NCBI GenBank assembly: GCA_017391525.1
Contig: JAFOYE010000011.1
Span: 124,001 to 188,000 of the forward strand
Direction: 5' to 3'
Source of the DNA: Paludibacteraceae bacterium
Lineage (GTDB): Bacteria > Bacteroidota > Bacteroidia > Bacteroidales > Paludibacteraceae
Length of the DNA stretch: 64,000 bases
This document shows positions 36,403-45,352 of this stretch, one piece after another (the first letter of the stretch is position 1; each line of letters opens with the position of its first letter). Made by a program: the position numbers and the translations under genes. The notes beneath the pieces are model-generated. The model saw nothing but the letters and a program-made list of their open reading frames with translations. It made no database searches and was not told the DNA's origin.

Positions 36403-36410
36403 TACCTTTG
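36403..36410 (+). promoter_or_regulatory. Possible upstream promoter for the Sus locus
   Basis: TACCTTTG at 36403-36410 matches the -7 element, but no clear -33 lies 19-20 bp upstream. It directly precedes the 11-bp tandem array. Confidence 0.35.
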
Positions 36411-36421
36411 CTTTGTCAAAC

Positions 36422-36476
36422 ACGGTAGATATACGGTAGATATACGGTAGATACACGGTAGATAAACGGTATATTG
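36422..36476. repeat. 11-bp tandem repeat, four units plus one partial
   Basis: ACGGTAGATAT, ACGGTAGATAT, ACGGTAGATAC and ACGGTAGATAA, then ACGGTATATTG. Period is close to one helical turn. It lies in the 490-bp divergent gap between recQ and the sugar transporter gene. Confidence 0.85.
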
Positions 36477-36620
36477 CTATACTTTCGCGTGTATTGACTT
36501 TGATAATTTGATCGGTAGAAGCGCCCGCATTATTTGCAAAAAAAACGTGTTTCTGAGGCTAAAAACCCTCTTTTCCGAAATCGTTTGCGTAACTTTTTTA
36601 CTTAAAAATTTCGTGCGCTC

Positions 36621-36651
36621 TTGCGTGTGTGAAAAAAAAGTTGTATCTTTG
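36621..36651 (+). promoter_or_regulatory. Promoter of the MFS transporter gene
   Basis: TTG (36621-36623), a 20-bp spacer and TATCTTTG (36644-36651). The ATG lies 25 bp further on. Confidence 0.75.
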
Positions 36652-36675
36652 TGCCCGATTTAGAAAATATATGTC

Positions 36676-38181
36676 ATGACAGGAAAACGTAATTTATCTT
36701 TTGGACAATTGTTCAATCTTAGTTTCGGATTTTTTGGAGTCCAAATTGCTTATGCGCTGCAAAGTGCAAATATCTCTCGTATTTTTGCTACGTTAGGTGC
36801 TGATCCGCACGATCTTTCTTTCTTTTGGATTCTTCCTCCGCTGATGGGTATGATCGTACAACCTTTAGTTGGCAAATATTCTGATAAAACTTGGAATTTC
36901 CTTGGTCGTCGTAAACCTTATCTTATTGTGGGTGCGCTCATCGCGGTAGCGGTGATGGCTCTTCTTCCTAATGCTGGAGATTTTAGGTTTACAGCCAACT
37001 TTTTTGTAGGTATTTATGCGATTTTGTGGTTTGTTGTACTCGTTATGGTTTGGTTGGGGTTGAAGATGAAAAATGATACCCTTACAATCATATCCATTGC
37101 TCTTGTGGCTTTAATGTTAGGCTTATCAAAAGCAGGCGTATTTGATTTTACACAGGGTCTATTTTTAGGACTTAATGCTGTGATGTGGTTCGGATTGTTC
37201 TCCTTGATGTTCTTGGATACTTCCATTAATATTGCTATGCAACCATTCAAGATGATGGTGGGTGATATGGTTAATGAGGAGCAAAAAGGTCTTGCTTATT
37301 CTATTCAATCATTCCTCTGCAACGCGGGTTCACTTGCGGGTTACATCTTCCCAATTCTCTTTACTTGGGTAGGTATTGCTAACACAGCGCCAGATGGCGT
37401 TATTCCAGATTCTGTGAAGTGGAGTTTCTATATCGGCGCAGCAATTCTTATGCTTTGCGTACTTTATACCTTTGTGACTGTCAAGGAGTTGAATCCAGAG
37501 GAGTATGCTAAGTTCCACGGACTTGACACGAATAAAGACGAGAAGAAAGAAGACCCTAGCTTTATCAAACTGCTTATCAATGCACCTTCTACTTTCTGGA
37601 CTGTAGGTCTTGTGCAGTTCTTCTGCTGGGCTGCTTTCCTCTTTATGTGGACTTATTCAAATGGTGCTGTTGCTACCCAATGTTTTGGCTGGGATGGTGT
37701 GAATACTTCTGCGGAAGCTTTTCAAACCGCTGGTAACTGGGTAGGCGTTTGCTTCGCAGTACAAGCTGTAGGATCAATGCTTTGGGCTTTGCTCATGCCT
37801 CTTTTGGAGAAACGTTTCCATAATAAAGGAGCTTATGCTATCTCATTGATTGTTGGTGCACTTGGATTTATTTCTACATTGTTTGTTACTAATCAATATG
37901 TATTGTTAGTGTCATATGCCTTTGTTGGTGCTGCGTGGGCTGCTATGTTGGCGGTGCCATTCACCATTTTGACCAACTCTCTCAAGGGTGATAACATGGG
38001 TTATTACCTAGGCCTATTCAACTGTACCATCTGCTTGCCACAAATCGTGGCTGCTGTTATAGGTGGTGCTGTCTTGAATTACATTTGCTGTGGTTCCCAA
38101 GTTGGTATGTTGGTAGCTGCAGGTGTGCTTTTGATATTGGGTGCGGCTAGCGTAATCTTTATCAAAGAGGGAAAGAAATAA
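36676..38181 (+). CDS. MFS sugar transporter (SLC45/GPH-like, maltooligosaccharide type)
   Basis: 501 aa with about 12-14 membrane helices. The start NLSFGQLFNLSFGFFGVQ, the helix-2/3 motif GKYSDKTWNFLGRRKPYLIVG and LDTSINIAMQPFKMMVGDMV are typical of SLC45/sucrose-maltose cation symporters in Bacteroidetes. Such proteins move disaccharides or maltooligosaccharides across the inner membrane. This fits the context: the next genes are SusC, SusD and a SusE/F-like starch-binding lipoprotein. It has its own promoter. A word array separates it from susC. Confidence 0.9.
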   Translation: MTGKRNLSFGQLFNLSFGFFGVQIAYALQSANISRIFATLGADPHDLSFFWILPPLMGMIVQPLVGKYSDKTWNFLGRRKPYLIVGALIAVAVMALLPNAGDFRFTANFFVGIYAILWFVVLVMVWLGLKMKNDTLTIISIALVALMLGLSKAGVFDFTQGLFLGLNAVMWFGLFSLMFLDTSINIAMQPFKMMVGDMVNEEQKGLAYSIQSFLCNAGSLAGYIFPILFTWVGIANTAPDGVIPDSVKWSFYIGAAILMLCVLYTFVTVKELNPEEYAKFHGLDTNKDEKKEDPSFIKLLINAPSTFWTVGLVQFFCWAAFLFMWTYSNGAVATQCFGWDGVNTSAEAFQTAGNWVGVCFAVQAVGSMLWALLMPLLEKRFHNKGAYAISLIVGALGFISTLFVTNQYVLLVSYAFVGAAWAAMLAVPFTILTNSLKGDNMGYYLGLFNCTICLPQIVAAVIGGAVLNYICCGSQVGMLVAAGVLLILGAASVIFIKEGKK

Positions 38182-38191
38182 GTTCATGAAG

Positions 38192-38251
38192 TCTAGCAGC
38201 TGCAGGCGGTCTAACAGCAAAGCGATCTAATTGCCGCAGGCGGTCTAACAG
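38192..38251. repeat. TCTAACAG word array upstream of susC
   Basis: Words at 38192 (TCTAGCAG), 38210, 38226 (TCTAATTG) and 38244, spaced 16-18 bp. CTGCAG and CCGCAGGCGG inserts lie between. Confidence 0.75.
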
Positions 38252-38295
38252 TGAAACTCTATATTAAAAATAATTTATTAACTTTAAACAAAAAC

Positions 38296-41200
38296 ATGAT
38301 GAAAAACAAGACATTTTTACTTGTGCTTGCTGCAGCTTTGTTCTCTGTAACAATGAGCGCGCAAGTTACTGGTACCGTTTTGGAAGCATCGACCGATTAT
38401 CCTATCATTGGTGCTAGTGTCGTTGAGGTAGGCACTACCAATGGTGTGATTACCGATTTCGATGGTAATTTTGAGCTCAAAGTAAAAGAAGGAGCGAAAA
38501 TTCAAATTAGCTACGTGGGTTTCAAGTCTATTACCGTTACCGCTAAGAAAGGTATGGTAGTTAAGATGGAAGAAGATTCCTATGCACTTCAAGAAGTCGT
38601 AGCTATTGGTTATGGTTCACAAACCAAGAAAGAGATCACTGGTTCTGTTTCTTCTGTTAAAGCGGAAGACTTCAACCAAGGTGTAGCGTCCAACGCTATG
38701 GGTCTTATCCAAGGTAAAGTGGCTGGTCTTACTATTATGAAAAATGGTGGTGATGACCCTGCACAAAACAACTACCAAGTACAACTCCGTGGTGTAGGTT
38801 CACTTTCTGGTACTGCTTCTCCTCTTTACGTTATCGATGGTGTTCCTGGTGGTGACCTTTCTTCTGTTCTCCCATCAGATATCGAGTCTATTGACGTATT
38901 GAAAGACGGTTCTGCTGCTGCTATTTATGGTACACGCGCAAACGCGGGTGTCATCCTTATTACCACAAAACGTGGTTCTAAAGATGGCAAATTCCACGCT
39001 GAATACAACGGTTCTGTTAATACTGCTGTAATGGCTGACGCTCCACGCGTACTTACTGCTGACGAGTATCGTCAATACATGGTTGCTGCTGGTCGCGGTA
39101 CCGATATGGGTGGCAACACCAACTGGATGAAAGAGATTACTCGCACTCCTGTTTCTCATACACACAATATTTCTATCTCTGGTGGTAACGAGAACTTCAA
39201 CTTCCGTGCTTCTGCTGGCTATCGTGGCCTACAAGGTATGGTTATCAACTCTGACTTCCAAGAGATCAATGCTCGTTTCGCAGCTAACCAAAAGACATTG
39301 AACAAGCGTTTGGAACTCGCTTACGACTTCTCTTATACTTCTATCAATAAGGCTTGGGCTAACTACGATAACTTGAACCAAGCTATTCGTGCGAATCCAA
39401 CTATGCCTGTTAAGTATGATCCAGAGAAGGATAAGGATAATCCTAAATTTCATAAATACGGTGGTTACTATGAGTCAGATAACTTCTACTCTTGGAACCC
39501 AGTTTCTGATATCGAGCAAACTACTAACGACGCTAAGAACCAAGTCATCATGGGTAGCATTCGCGCTACTTTGAACATCATCGATGGTCTTAAGTTCTCT
39601 ACTTTCTATTCTATCCAAAACAACCACGATTGGAATGGTAAATACCAAAAATCTACTCTCCGTTCAGTGGAAGGTAAGGGTGGTGTAGCTAACCAATCTT
39701 ATGGTTCTTATACACAACAAGTAGTTGAGAATACTCTTAACTACATCAACGAGTGGAATGGTCACTCTTTCCAAGCTATGCTTGGTCAATCTTACCAAAC
39801 AGAGCTTAGCCAAGGTTTCAATGCTTACAACTCTGATTTCCCACTCGATGACCTCCTCTACAACAACCTTGGTATGGGTGAGGGTAAGAAAGAAGGTGCT
39901 GACACCTATGCTAACATGGGTAGCTACAAGTACAAAGATAAATTGGCTTCTTTCTTCGCTCGTGTAATGTGGAACTACGACCAACGTTACTTCCTCAATG
40001 CTTCTGTTCGTTTCGAGGGTTCATCTAAGTTCGGTCCTAAAGCAAGCAAAGTACTAGGACAATGGGGTGTGTTCCCTTCTATCTCTGGTAGCTGGAATAT
40101 CAAGGGTGAGGACTTTATGGCTGATATCGAGGAACTTAATGAGATGAAACTTCGTCTTGGTTATGGTGTTACAGGTAACATGCCAGGTGACCACTACCTC
40201 TACCTCATGCGTGTAGCACCAGGTGGTGACTACCTCTGGAGCAACGGTGCATTCATCCAACCATGGGGCCCTTCTTCTAACGTGAACGAGAGCCTACGTT
40301 GGGAGGAGAAACACGAGTTGAACTTAGGTTTTGACTTCGCTGCATTCAAGCATCGCTTCTCTGGTTCTTTGGACGCTTACTTCCGTAACACAACCGACTT
40401 GCTTTGGGAATATGACGTGCCAATGCCTCCACATCCATTCGGTAAAATGTGGGATAACTACGGTCAAATCCACAACTATGGTATCGAGCTTCTCTTAAAT
40501 GGTGTGCTCATGGAAACTAAGAACTTCAAGTGGGATCTTGGATTCAACGCATCTTGGAACCGCAACATGGTGGTTCGTATTACTGGCGAGAAATATGGTC
40601 AAACAGATGATGAAGGTAACTACATCGAAACGTATATGAACGTTGGTGGTATCGGTGGTGACGGTCTTACTGGTGTAAACGCTATGCGTCTCCAAGAGGG
40701 TCAACCTATCGGTAACTTCTACGGCTTCCGTGCTGCTGGTCTTGACGCAAAGGGTACTCTCTGGTACTACAAGAAAGATGGTTCACTTACCAAAGCTCCA
40801 AAGGAGGAGGATAAACAAATCATCGGTAACGCACAACCTTACGTTAACTTTGGTTTGAACACCACTCTCCGTTACAAAGAGTTTGACTTCGCACTCAACT
40901 TCCGTGGTCAAATCGGTGGTACCTACTTCAATGAGACACGATTCTTCTACGAGCAAACTCGTGGTGTAGAGAACTGCTTGCTCTCTGCTTGGAATGCTAC
41001 CAACGGTACAGGTGCTCCTTACTTTACTCGCGTGATGTCTGACTACTACCTTGAGGATGCTTCTTACCTCAAACTCAATGACTTGACTATCGGTTATACT
41101 CCTAAGTTGCCAGAAGGTTTTGCTAAATATGTAAACTACATTCGTGTATCATTTACTGCACAAAACCTCTTCACTATCACAGGTTATTCAGGTCATGACC

Positions 41201-41301
41201 CATCAAGCGTGAACATGTCTGGTTTGACTCCTGGTTATGATGGACGTTCTTACTATCCAACACAACGTACATTCAACCTCGGTCTACAATTCCGTTTCTA
41301 A
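38296..41301 (+). CDS. SusC-family TonB-dependent outer membrane transporter
   Basis: 1001 aa from the ATG at 38296, which begins the signal peptide MMKNKTFLLVLAAALF; the longer GTG frame from 38251 lies in the repeat array. Domains: signal peptide (to about 22), carboxypeptidase-D-like domain (VTGTVLEASTDYPIIGASV to about 100), TonB box region QEVVAIGYG, plug domain (GVASNAMGLIQGKVAGL, VIDGVPGG, GTRANAGVILITTK), then the 22-strand barrel ending in LGLQFRF. It imports glycans with SusD. The locus content points to starch-type glucans. It is followed by susD after 33 bp. Confidence 0.96.
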   Translation: MMKNKTFLLVLAAALFSVTMSAQVTGTVLEASTDYPIIGASVVEVGTTNGVITDFDGNFELKVKEGAKIQISYVGFKSITVTAKKGMVVKMEEDSYALQEVVAIGYGSQTKKEITGSVSSVKAEDFNQGVASNAMGLIQGKVAGLTIMKNGGDDPAQNNYQVQLRGVGSLSGTASPLYVIDGVPGGDLSSVLPSDIESIDVLKDGSAAAIYGTRANAGVILITTKRGSKDGKFHAEYNGSVNTAVMADAPRVLTADEYRQYMVAAGRGTDMGGNTNWMKEITRTPVSHTHNISISGGNENFNFRASAGYRGLQGMVINSDFQEINARFAANQKTLNKRLELAYDFSYTSINKAWANYDNLNQAIRANPTMPVKYDPEKDKDNPKFHKYGGYYESDNFYSWNPVSDIEQTTNDAKNQVIMGSIRATLNIIDGLKFSTFYSIQNNHDWNGKYQKSTLRSVEGKGGVANQSYGSYTQQVVENTLNYINEWNGHSFQAMLGQSYQTELSQGFNAYNSDFPLDDLLYNNLGMGEGKKEGADTYANMGSYKYKDKLASFFARVMWNYDQRYFLNASVRFEGSSKFGPKASKVLGQWGVFPSISGSWNIKGEDFMADIEELNEMKLRLGYGVTGNMPGDHYLYLMRVAPGGDYLWSNGAFIQPWGPSSNVNESLRWEEKHELNLGFDFAAFKHRFSGSLDAYFRNTTDLLWEYDVPMPPHPFGKMWDNYGQIHNYGIELLLNGVLMETKNFKWDLGFNASWNRNMVVRITGEKYGQTDDEGNYIETYMNVGGIGGDGLTGVNAMRLQEGQPIGNFYGFRAAGLDAKGTLWYYKKDGSLTKAPKEEDKQIIGNAQPYVNFGLNTTLRYKEFDFALNFRGQIGGTYFNETRFFYEQTRGVENCLLSAWNATNGTGAPYFTRVMSDYYLEDASYLKLNDLTIGYTPKLPEGFAKYVNYIRVSFTAQNLFTITGYSGHDPSSVNMSGLTPGYDGRSYYPTQRTFNLGLQFRF

Positions 41302-41334
41302 TCTGATGTAAATCACATAATAAAGTATATAAAT

Positions 41335-42909
41335 ATGAAAAAGATAATTTTTGGTTTTATGGCGGCTGCTATGTGCTTTACAACTGCATGTACAGACCTT
41401 GAGCCAGAGGTGTACGGTGATGTCACTTCAGACAACTATTTCACCACACCTGAGCAATTCTCAAACCTTATCGCCAATGCTTACGCGCAAATGATTGGTG
41501 AGTACGGTTATGTATACCGTGAGGGTTATTGGAGTATGCAAGAGTATACTACCGATGAGGTGGTTATTCCTACCCGTGGTACCGACTGGTATGACAACGG
41601 AGTACCTATCGCTATGCACCAACACACTTGGGTATACAACACCCGTGATATCAACAACGGTTGGTCTTTTGCTTACGGTGGTACAGCTAAATGTAATACC
41701 GTTCTTGATAACATCAAAGAGATCAAAGGTGCTGACGAGTCTTTATACGATGAGGCAACTTGGGCTGGTATAGCAGAGGCTAGAACGCTTCGTGCTTTCT
41801 ACCACTTCCTCGCTTTGGACCTCTATGGTAATGCTACTATTGATGACCGCATTCACGAGGTAAAACAATACACCAGCAAAGAGATTTATGAGTTCATCGA
41901 GTCTGAACTTCTCACTTGTATTCCACAACTTACCAACGATGTTCGCTATGGTTCTATGACACGTCCTGTTGCTTTTGCTCTTCTCGCTAAGCTTTACCTC
42001 AACGCTGAGCGTTATGCAGGTGAGCCACAATGGGAGAAATGTGCTGCATACTGCGACTCTATCATCAACGGTGGATATGGATATATGTTGGATAACAACT
42101 ACTTCAATGTGTTCAAAACTACCAACACCAACAACCCTGAGATCATCTTCCCTATCGTGTTTGACGCTAAATATGCTAAGGGTAATATGCTCCACCTTAT
42201 CACACTCCACTACGTACACCAAGATGTTTACGGTTTGACAACCCCACCATGGAATGGTCCATGTACACTTGAGTCTTTCTACAACAAGTATAGCGACAAA
42301 GACAAACGTAAAGCTCAATGGCTTGTAGGTCCAGTTCTTGATGATGCAGGTGATACCATCATCTATGATACTGGTAACAAGGCTATCGGTGACAATGGTA
42401 AAATCCCTGCAGTGATCACTCCTAAGGTTTCTAAACTTCTTGACGCTACCAAAGCTAACTCTTTCGAGGGTGCACGTTTCGTGAAGTTTGAGCCTGAGTA
42501 TGGTATCGAGCACCACGCTAATAGCGACTTCCCAATCTACCGTTATGCAGATATCCTCCTCATGAAGGCTGAGTGTCTCATGCGCCTCAATGGTGGTATA
42601 GCTAATGGTGAGGCCCTTGCACTAGTTAACCAAGTACACACTCGCGCGGGATTGGAGCCATATACATCACTTGATCTCGAGGAACTTCTCGATGAGCGTG
42701 GACGTGAGCTCGCATGGGAGGGTCACCGTCGTCAAGACCTTATCCGCTTTGGCAAATTTGCTGAAGGTAAATGGGAGTTTATGGATAAAGATGAGACTGG
42801 TGCGAAGATTGATCCATCTTTCCGCGATGAGCACGTAAACATCTTCCCTATTCCAGAGTGGGTAATGACTGCTAACCCTGGTGTTTATACACAAAACCCT
42901 GGTTATTAA
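41335..42909 (+). CDS. SusD/RagB-family glycan-binding lipoprotein
   Basis: 524 aa. Lipoprotein signal with lipobox FTTAC (Cys19). SusD fold: TPR-like helices carry the signature GIAEARTLRAFYHFLALDLYG, a later FALLAKLYLNAERY, and DILLMKAECLMRL near the C-terminus with LLDERGRELAWEGHRRQDLIRFGKF. It forms the lid of the SusC barrel and binds the glycan at the cell surface. A long C-terminal starch-site match cannot be judged by eye. It is co-transcribed with susC. Confidence 0.96.
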   Translation: MKKIIFGFMAAAMCFTTACTDLEPEVYGDVTSDNYFTTPEQFSNLIANAYAQMIGEYGYVYREGYWSMQEYTTDEVVIPTRGTDWYDNGVPIAMHQHTWVYNTRDINNGWSFAYGGTAKCNTVLDNIKEIKGADESLYDEATWAGIAEARTLRAFYHFLALDLYGNATIDDRIHEVKQYTSKEIYEFIESELLTCIPQLTNDVRYGSMTRPVAFALLAKLYLNAERYAGEPQWEKCAAYCDSIINGGYGYMLDNNYFNVFKTTNTNNPEIIFPIVFDAKYAKGNMLHLITLHYVHQDVYGLTTPPWNGPCTLESFYNKYSDKDKRKAQWLVGPVLDDAGDTIIYDTGNKAIGDNGKIPAVITPKVSKLLDATKANSFEGARFVKFEPEYGIEHHANSDFPIYRYADILLMKAECLMRLNGGIANGEALALVNQVHTRAGLEPYTSLDLEELLDERGRELAWEGHRRQDLIRFGKFAEGKWEFMDKDETGAKIDPSFRDEHVNIFPIPEWVMTANPGVYTQNPGY

Positions 42910-42919
42910 TAACAATATA

Positions 42920-42972
42920 GTTTCAGGGTTCATTCGTTTTAACAATGAAACTTTGAACCCTTGAAACTTTTT
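42920..42972 (+). terminator. Hairpin between susD and the SusE/F-like gene (attenuator or mRNA end)
   Basis: GTTTCAGGGTTCA (42920-42932) pairs with TGAACCCTTGAAAC (42954-42967) apart from one bulged A, and TTTTT follows. It could lower or balance expression of the third gene, or protect the susCD message. Confidence 0.55.
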
Positions 42973-43038
42973 AACTAGAACAAGTTTAACACAACTTTAT
43001 AAACAACTTTATTTATTAACTTTTAAATTTTTAAAGCA

Positions 43039-44205
43039 ATGAAAATGACAAAATTTTTCGCAGCAATGCTTGCTGTTGCTGCTTTGACTTTCACAGCTTG
43101 TAAGCCTAACAATCGCCCTGACGATCCAATTGTAGGTGATGAGGATTCTACTGAGGTAGTTCTTAACATCCCACAAGTAGCTGCTCCAGCTGCTGGCCAA
43201 ACAACCGTAGTTCTCTACGTTCCTGCTGACACTCCAGAAGGTTGCTATGCTGTAGGTTCTTTCGATTGGAATGAGAAGAACACTGAGAGAATGTTTACTC
43301 CAGTAGAAGGCGCTGACGCAGGTTGGGTATCTTACACATTCGATTGGACAGAGGGTCTTGAGTTCAAGGTTCTTGCTGTTCCTTCTGATCCTGCTGTTGC
43401 TCCAGGTTGGTCTTACCAATGGGGTAAGAACATCGATCCAGAGAACGAACTAACAGAGGACAATGTTGTTATCCTTGAAGGTAGTGTAGGTGGTGAGTTT
43501 GTTCTTGAGAACCAAGGTCAACCTAAATTGACTAAGCTTGCTGATGGTGGTGTATGCTACATCCACATCAAGGCTTGGGCTACAACTCCAGTTATCAAAC
43601 CAGTTCCTTGCGAGACAGCTGCTTTCAAACACCCATGGAATGGTGGTGCTTGGGAGTACCGCGATGCTGTTAAGACAGCTGAGGCTACATTCGAGCTCAA
43701 CGCTCTCTATGGTAACACAGGTATCAACGTGGCTACTAACGTAAACGGCGACGGTGAGAACTGGTATCCAGCTGATCAAATCGAGTTCGTTGGTGACGTT
43801 GCTCAAGGTGACTCTGTAAACATTAAGTTCGTTTCTGAGAAGGGTACTGTTGGTAAACTTACTGTAACTCTCATCGAGAAAGCTACTCCATCTGAGCCAG
43901 AGGAGCCAAAAGAGGAGAAAGACATCACTGTAAAAGCTAAAGTTCCTGCAGCTTGGACTAACACTATCACTGCATGGGTATGGCCTACAGGTGGTAACGG
44001 TGAAGAGGTTATTCCTGTTAAAGAGGGTGACTGGTATGTTTACACACACCACTGCGCTGAGCTCAACATCATCTTCAAGAATGGTGAGGGTTGGAACGGT
44101 GACGCTAACCAAACTGTAGATATCACTGTTTCTGAGAATACTTGCATGGAGCTCGAGTCTGACGGTGCTACCAAAGCTACTTTCGTAAACGTAGATTGCG
44201 AGTAA
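43039..44205 (+). CDS. SusE/SusF-like outer membrane lipoprotein with starch-binding-type domain
   Basis: 388 aa. Lipobox LTFTAC (Cys21), then an acidic spacer (about 22-38). Two beta-sandwich stretches follow: the first (about 45-175) has a Trp-rich WSYQWGK segment, the second (about 180-285) KHPWNGGAWEYRD. A Pro/Glu linker leads to a C-terminal module (about 293-385: AAWTNTITAWVWPTGG, WYVYTHHCAELNIIFKNG) that resembles CBM26-type starch-binding domains of SusE/F. The position behind susC and susD supports the call. It probably binds starch at the surface. No GH13 amylase is in the window. Confidence 0.85.
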   Translation: MKMTKFFAAMLAVAALTFTACKPNNRPDDPIVGDEDSTEVVLNIPQVAAPAAGQTTVVLYVPADTPEGCYAVGSFDWNEKNTERMFTPVEGADAGWVSYTFDWTEGLEFKVLAVPSDPAVAPGWSYQWGKNIDPENELTEDNVVILEGSVGGEFVLENQGQPKLTKLADGGVCYIHIKAWATTPVIKPVPCETAAFKHPWNGGAWEYRDAVKTAEATFELNALYGNTGINVATNVNGDGENWYPADQIEFVGDVAQGDSVNIKFVSEKGTVGKLTVTLIEKATPSEPEEPKEEKDITVKAKVPAAWTNTITAWVWPTGGNGEEVIPVKEGDWYVYTHHCAELNIIFKNGEGWNGDANQTVDITVSENTCMELESDGATKATFVNVDCE

Positions 44206-44261
44206 TAAATTATCGAAATCAACAGATTTCATAAATCTTTGAGAATATAATTTCTCATCCT

Positions 44262-44292
44262 AGCCCTGTGGTTCGCCACAGGGCTTTTTTTA
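44262..44292 (+). terminator. Terminator of the Sus locus
   Basis: AGCCCTGTGG-TTCG-CCACAGGGCT with a perfect 10-bp stem and a T7 tract. Confidence 0.95.
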
Positions 44293-44347
44293 TAGCAGCC
44301 TAGATGGAAAAAGGGAATGGCACGATATCGCTTCGCTTTTCCTTCGG

Positions 44348-44402
44348 TGAAGTTCCAATGAAGTCTCCATGAAGTTCCTATGAAGTCCCTATGAAGTCCC
44401 TA
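44348..44402. repeat. 11-bp tandem repeat, five units
   Basis: TGAAGTTCCAA, TGAAGTCTCCA, TGAAGTTCCTA, TGAAGTCCCTA and TGAAGTCCCTA, end to end. It lies in the 468-bp gap between the Sus terminator and the V-ATPase promoter, which otherwise shows nothing coding. Confidence 0.85.
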
Positions 44403-44562
44403 TGGAGACAGGTGGCAAATAGATGGCAATAAATAGGCAGATGAAGGGATAATAAACAACGAGAGTGGAATGATTAATGAGGCGAATTGATGAAGGTAAA
44501 CACTACGGAAATGGAGGATGCAAGTGGCAAAAATAAAGAAAAAAAATAAAAACGGATTATTA

Positions 44563-44594
44563 TTTGTGTATGTCAAAAAAAAGCAGTACCTTTG
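44563..44594 (+). promoter_or_regulatory. V-ATPase operon promoter
   Basis: TTTG (44563-44566), a 20-bp spacer and TACCTTTG (44587-44594), giving a leader of about 75 bp before atpE. Confidence 0.75.
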
Positions 44595-44673
44595 TAGCGA
44601 TTATGGACTATTGTGGGCGAACGCTCAGAAAAAGGTAAAAAATAAGCGAATTATAAATAAAAATATATATACA

Positions 44674-45258
44674 ATGAATCTATCAGAATTAACCAACAAA
44701 CTTTACGCTGAGGGCGTAGAGAAAGGTAATGCCGAAGCTGCTGCTATCGTAGCAAAGGCACAAGAAGAAGCTGCTGCTATCGTAGCAAAAGCTGAGAAAG
44801 AGGCTGCTGAGAAAATCGCTGCAGCTGAAGCTAAAATGGCAGAGTTGGATAAGAACACTCGTGCCGAGTTGAAACTCTTTGCTGAGCAAAGCGTAAGCGC
44901 ACTCAAGACAGAGGTTACTGACCTCATCACTGAGCAAGTGGCTGCTGACTGCGTGAAGGCTGCTACTGCTGACGCTAAATTTATGCAAGGTGTAATCGCT
45001 AAATTAGCTGAGCAAATGGCTAAGGATGGCAATGTAACTATCGAGGCTAAAGATGCTGAGGCTTTGAAAACTTACTTCGCTGCTAATGCTAAAGGTTTGC
45101 TCGAGAAAGGTGTTAAGATCAACGAAGTTAAAGGTATCAAAACTGACTTCGCTATCGTTCCAGAGAAGGGTGGCTACAAACTCAACTTCGGAGAGAAGGA
45201 GTTCGTAGAGTACTTCAAAGAGTTCTTGCGTCCACAACTTATCGATTTGTTATTCTAA
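44674..45258 (+). CDS. atpE: V-type ATP synthase subunit E
   Basis: 194 aa. The ATG at 44674 (MNLSELTNKLYAEG) is chosen because an earlier in-frame ATG at 44518 lies upstream of the promoter. The N-terminal half is an Ala/Glu/Lys-rich helix (AAAIVAKAQEEAAAIVAKAEKEAAEK), the part that forms the peripheral stalk. The C-terminal globular part (FVEYFKEFLRPQLIDLLF) binds the catalytic head. First gene of the operon. An octamer array begins 2 bp after the stop codon. Confidence 0.92.
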   Translation: MNLSELTNKLYAEGVEKGNAEAAAIVAKAQEEAAAIVAKAEKEAAEKIAAAEAKMAELDKNTRAELKLFAEQSVSALKTEVTDLITEQVAADCVKAATADAKFMQGVIAKLAEQMAKDGNVTIEAKDAEALKTYFAANAKGLLEKGVKINEVKGIKTDFAIVPEKGGYKLNFGEKEFVEYFKEFLRPQLIDLLF

Positions 45259-45260
45259 TA

Positions 45261-45292
45261 GTTTAGGAGTTCAGGAGTTTAGAAGTTTAGGA
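45261..45292. repeat. Octamer array after atpE, four units (reverse orientation)
   Basis: GTTTAGGA, GTTCAGGA, GTTTAGAA and GTTTAGGA, followed by CTCTGAAC words around a mini-hairpin GCGC-aaa-GCGC (45305-45315). Confidence 0.8.
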
Positions 45293-45352
45293 GTATCTCT
45301 GAACAAGCGCAAAGCGCGTCTGAACCTCTGAACGATATTAAACAAAGTATAT

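Noticed and set aside
38251..38295. GTG start for SusC at 38251
   Set aside because: The extension overlaps the word array; a normal signal peptide starts at ATG 38296.
41743..42516. 257-aa minus-strand ORF opposite susD
   Set aside because: Antisense shadow of a conserved gene; composition follows the complement of SusD codons.
44518..44673. 52-residue extension of subunit E from ATG 44518
   Set aside because: It would begin upstream of the promoter at 44563-44594 and has no family match.
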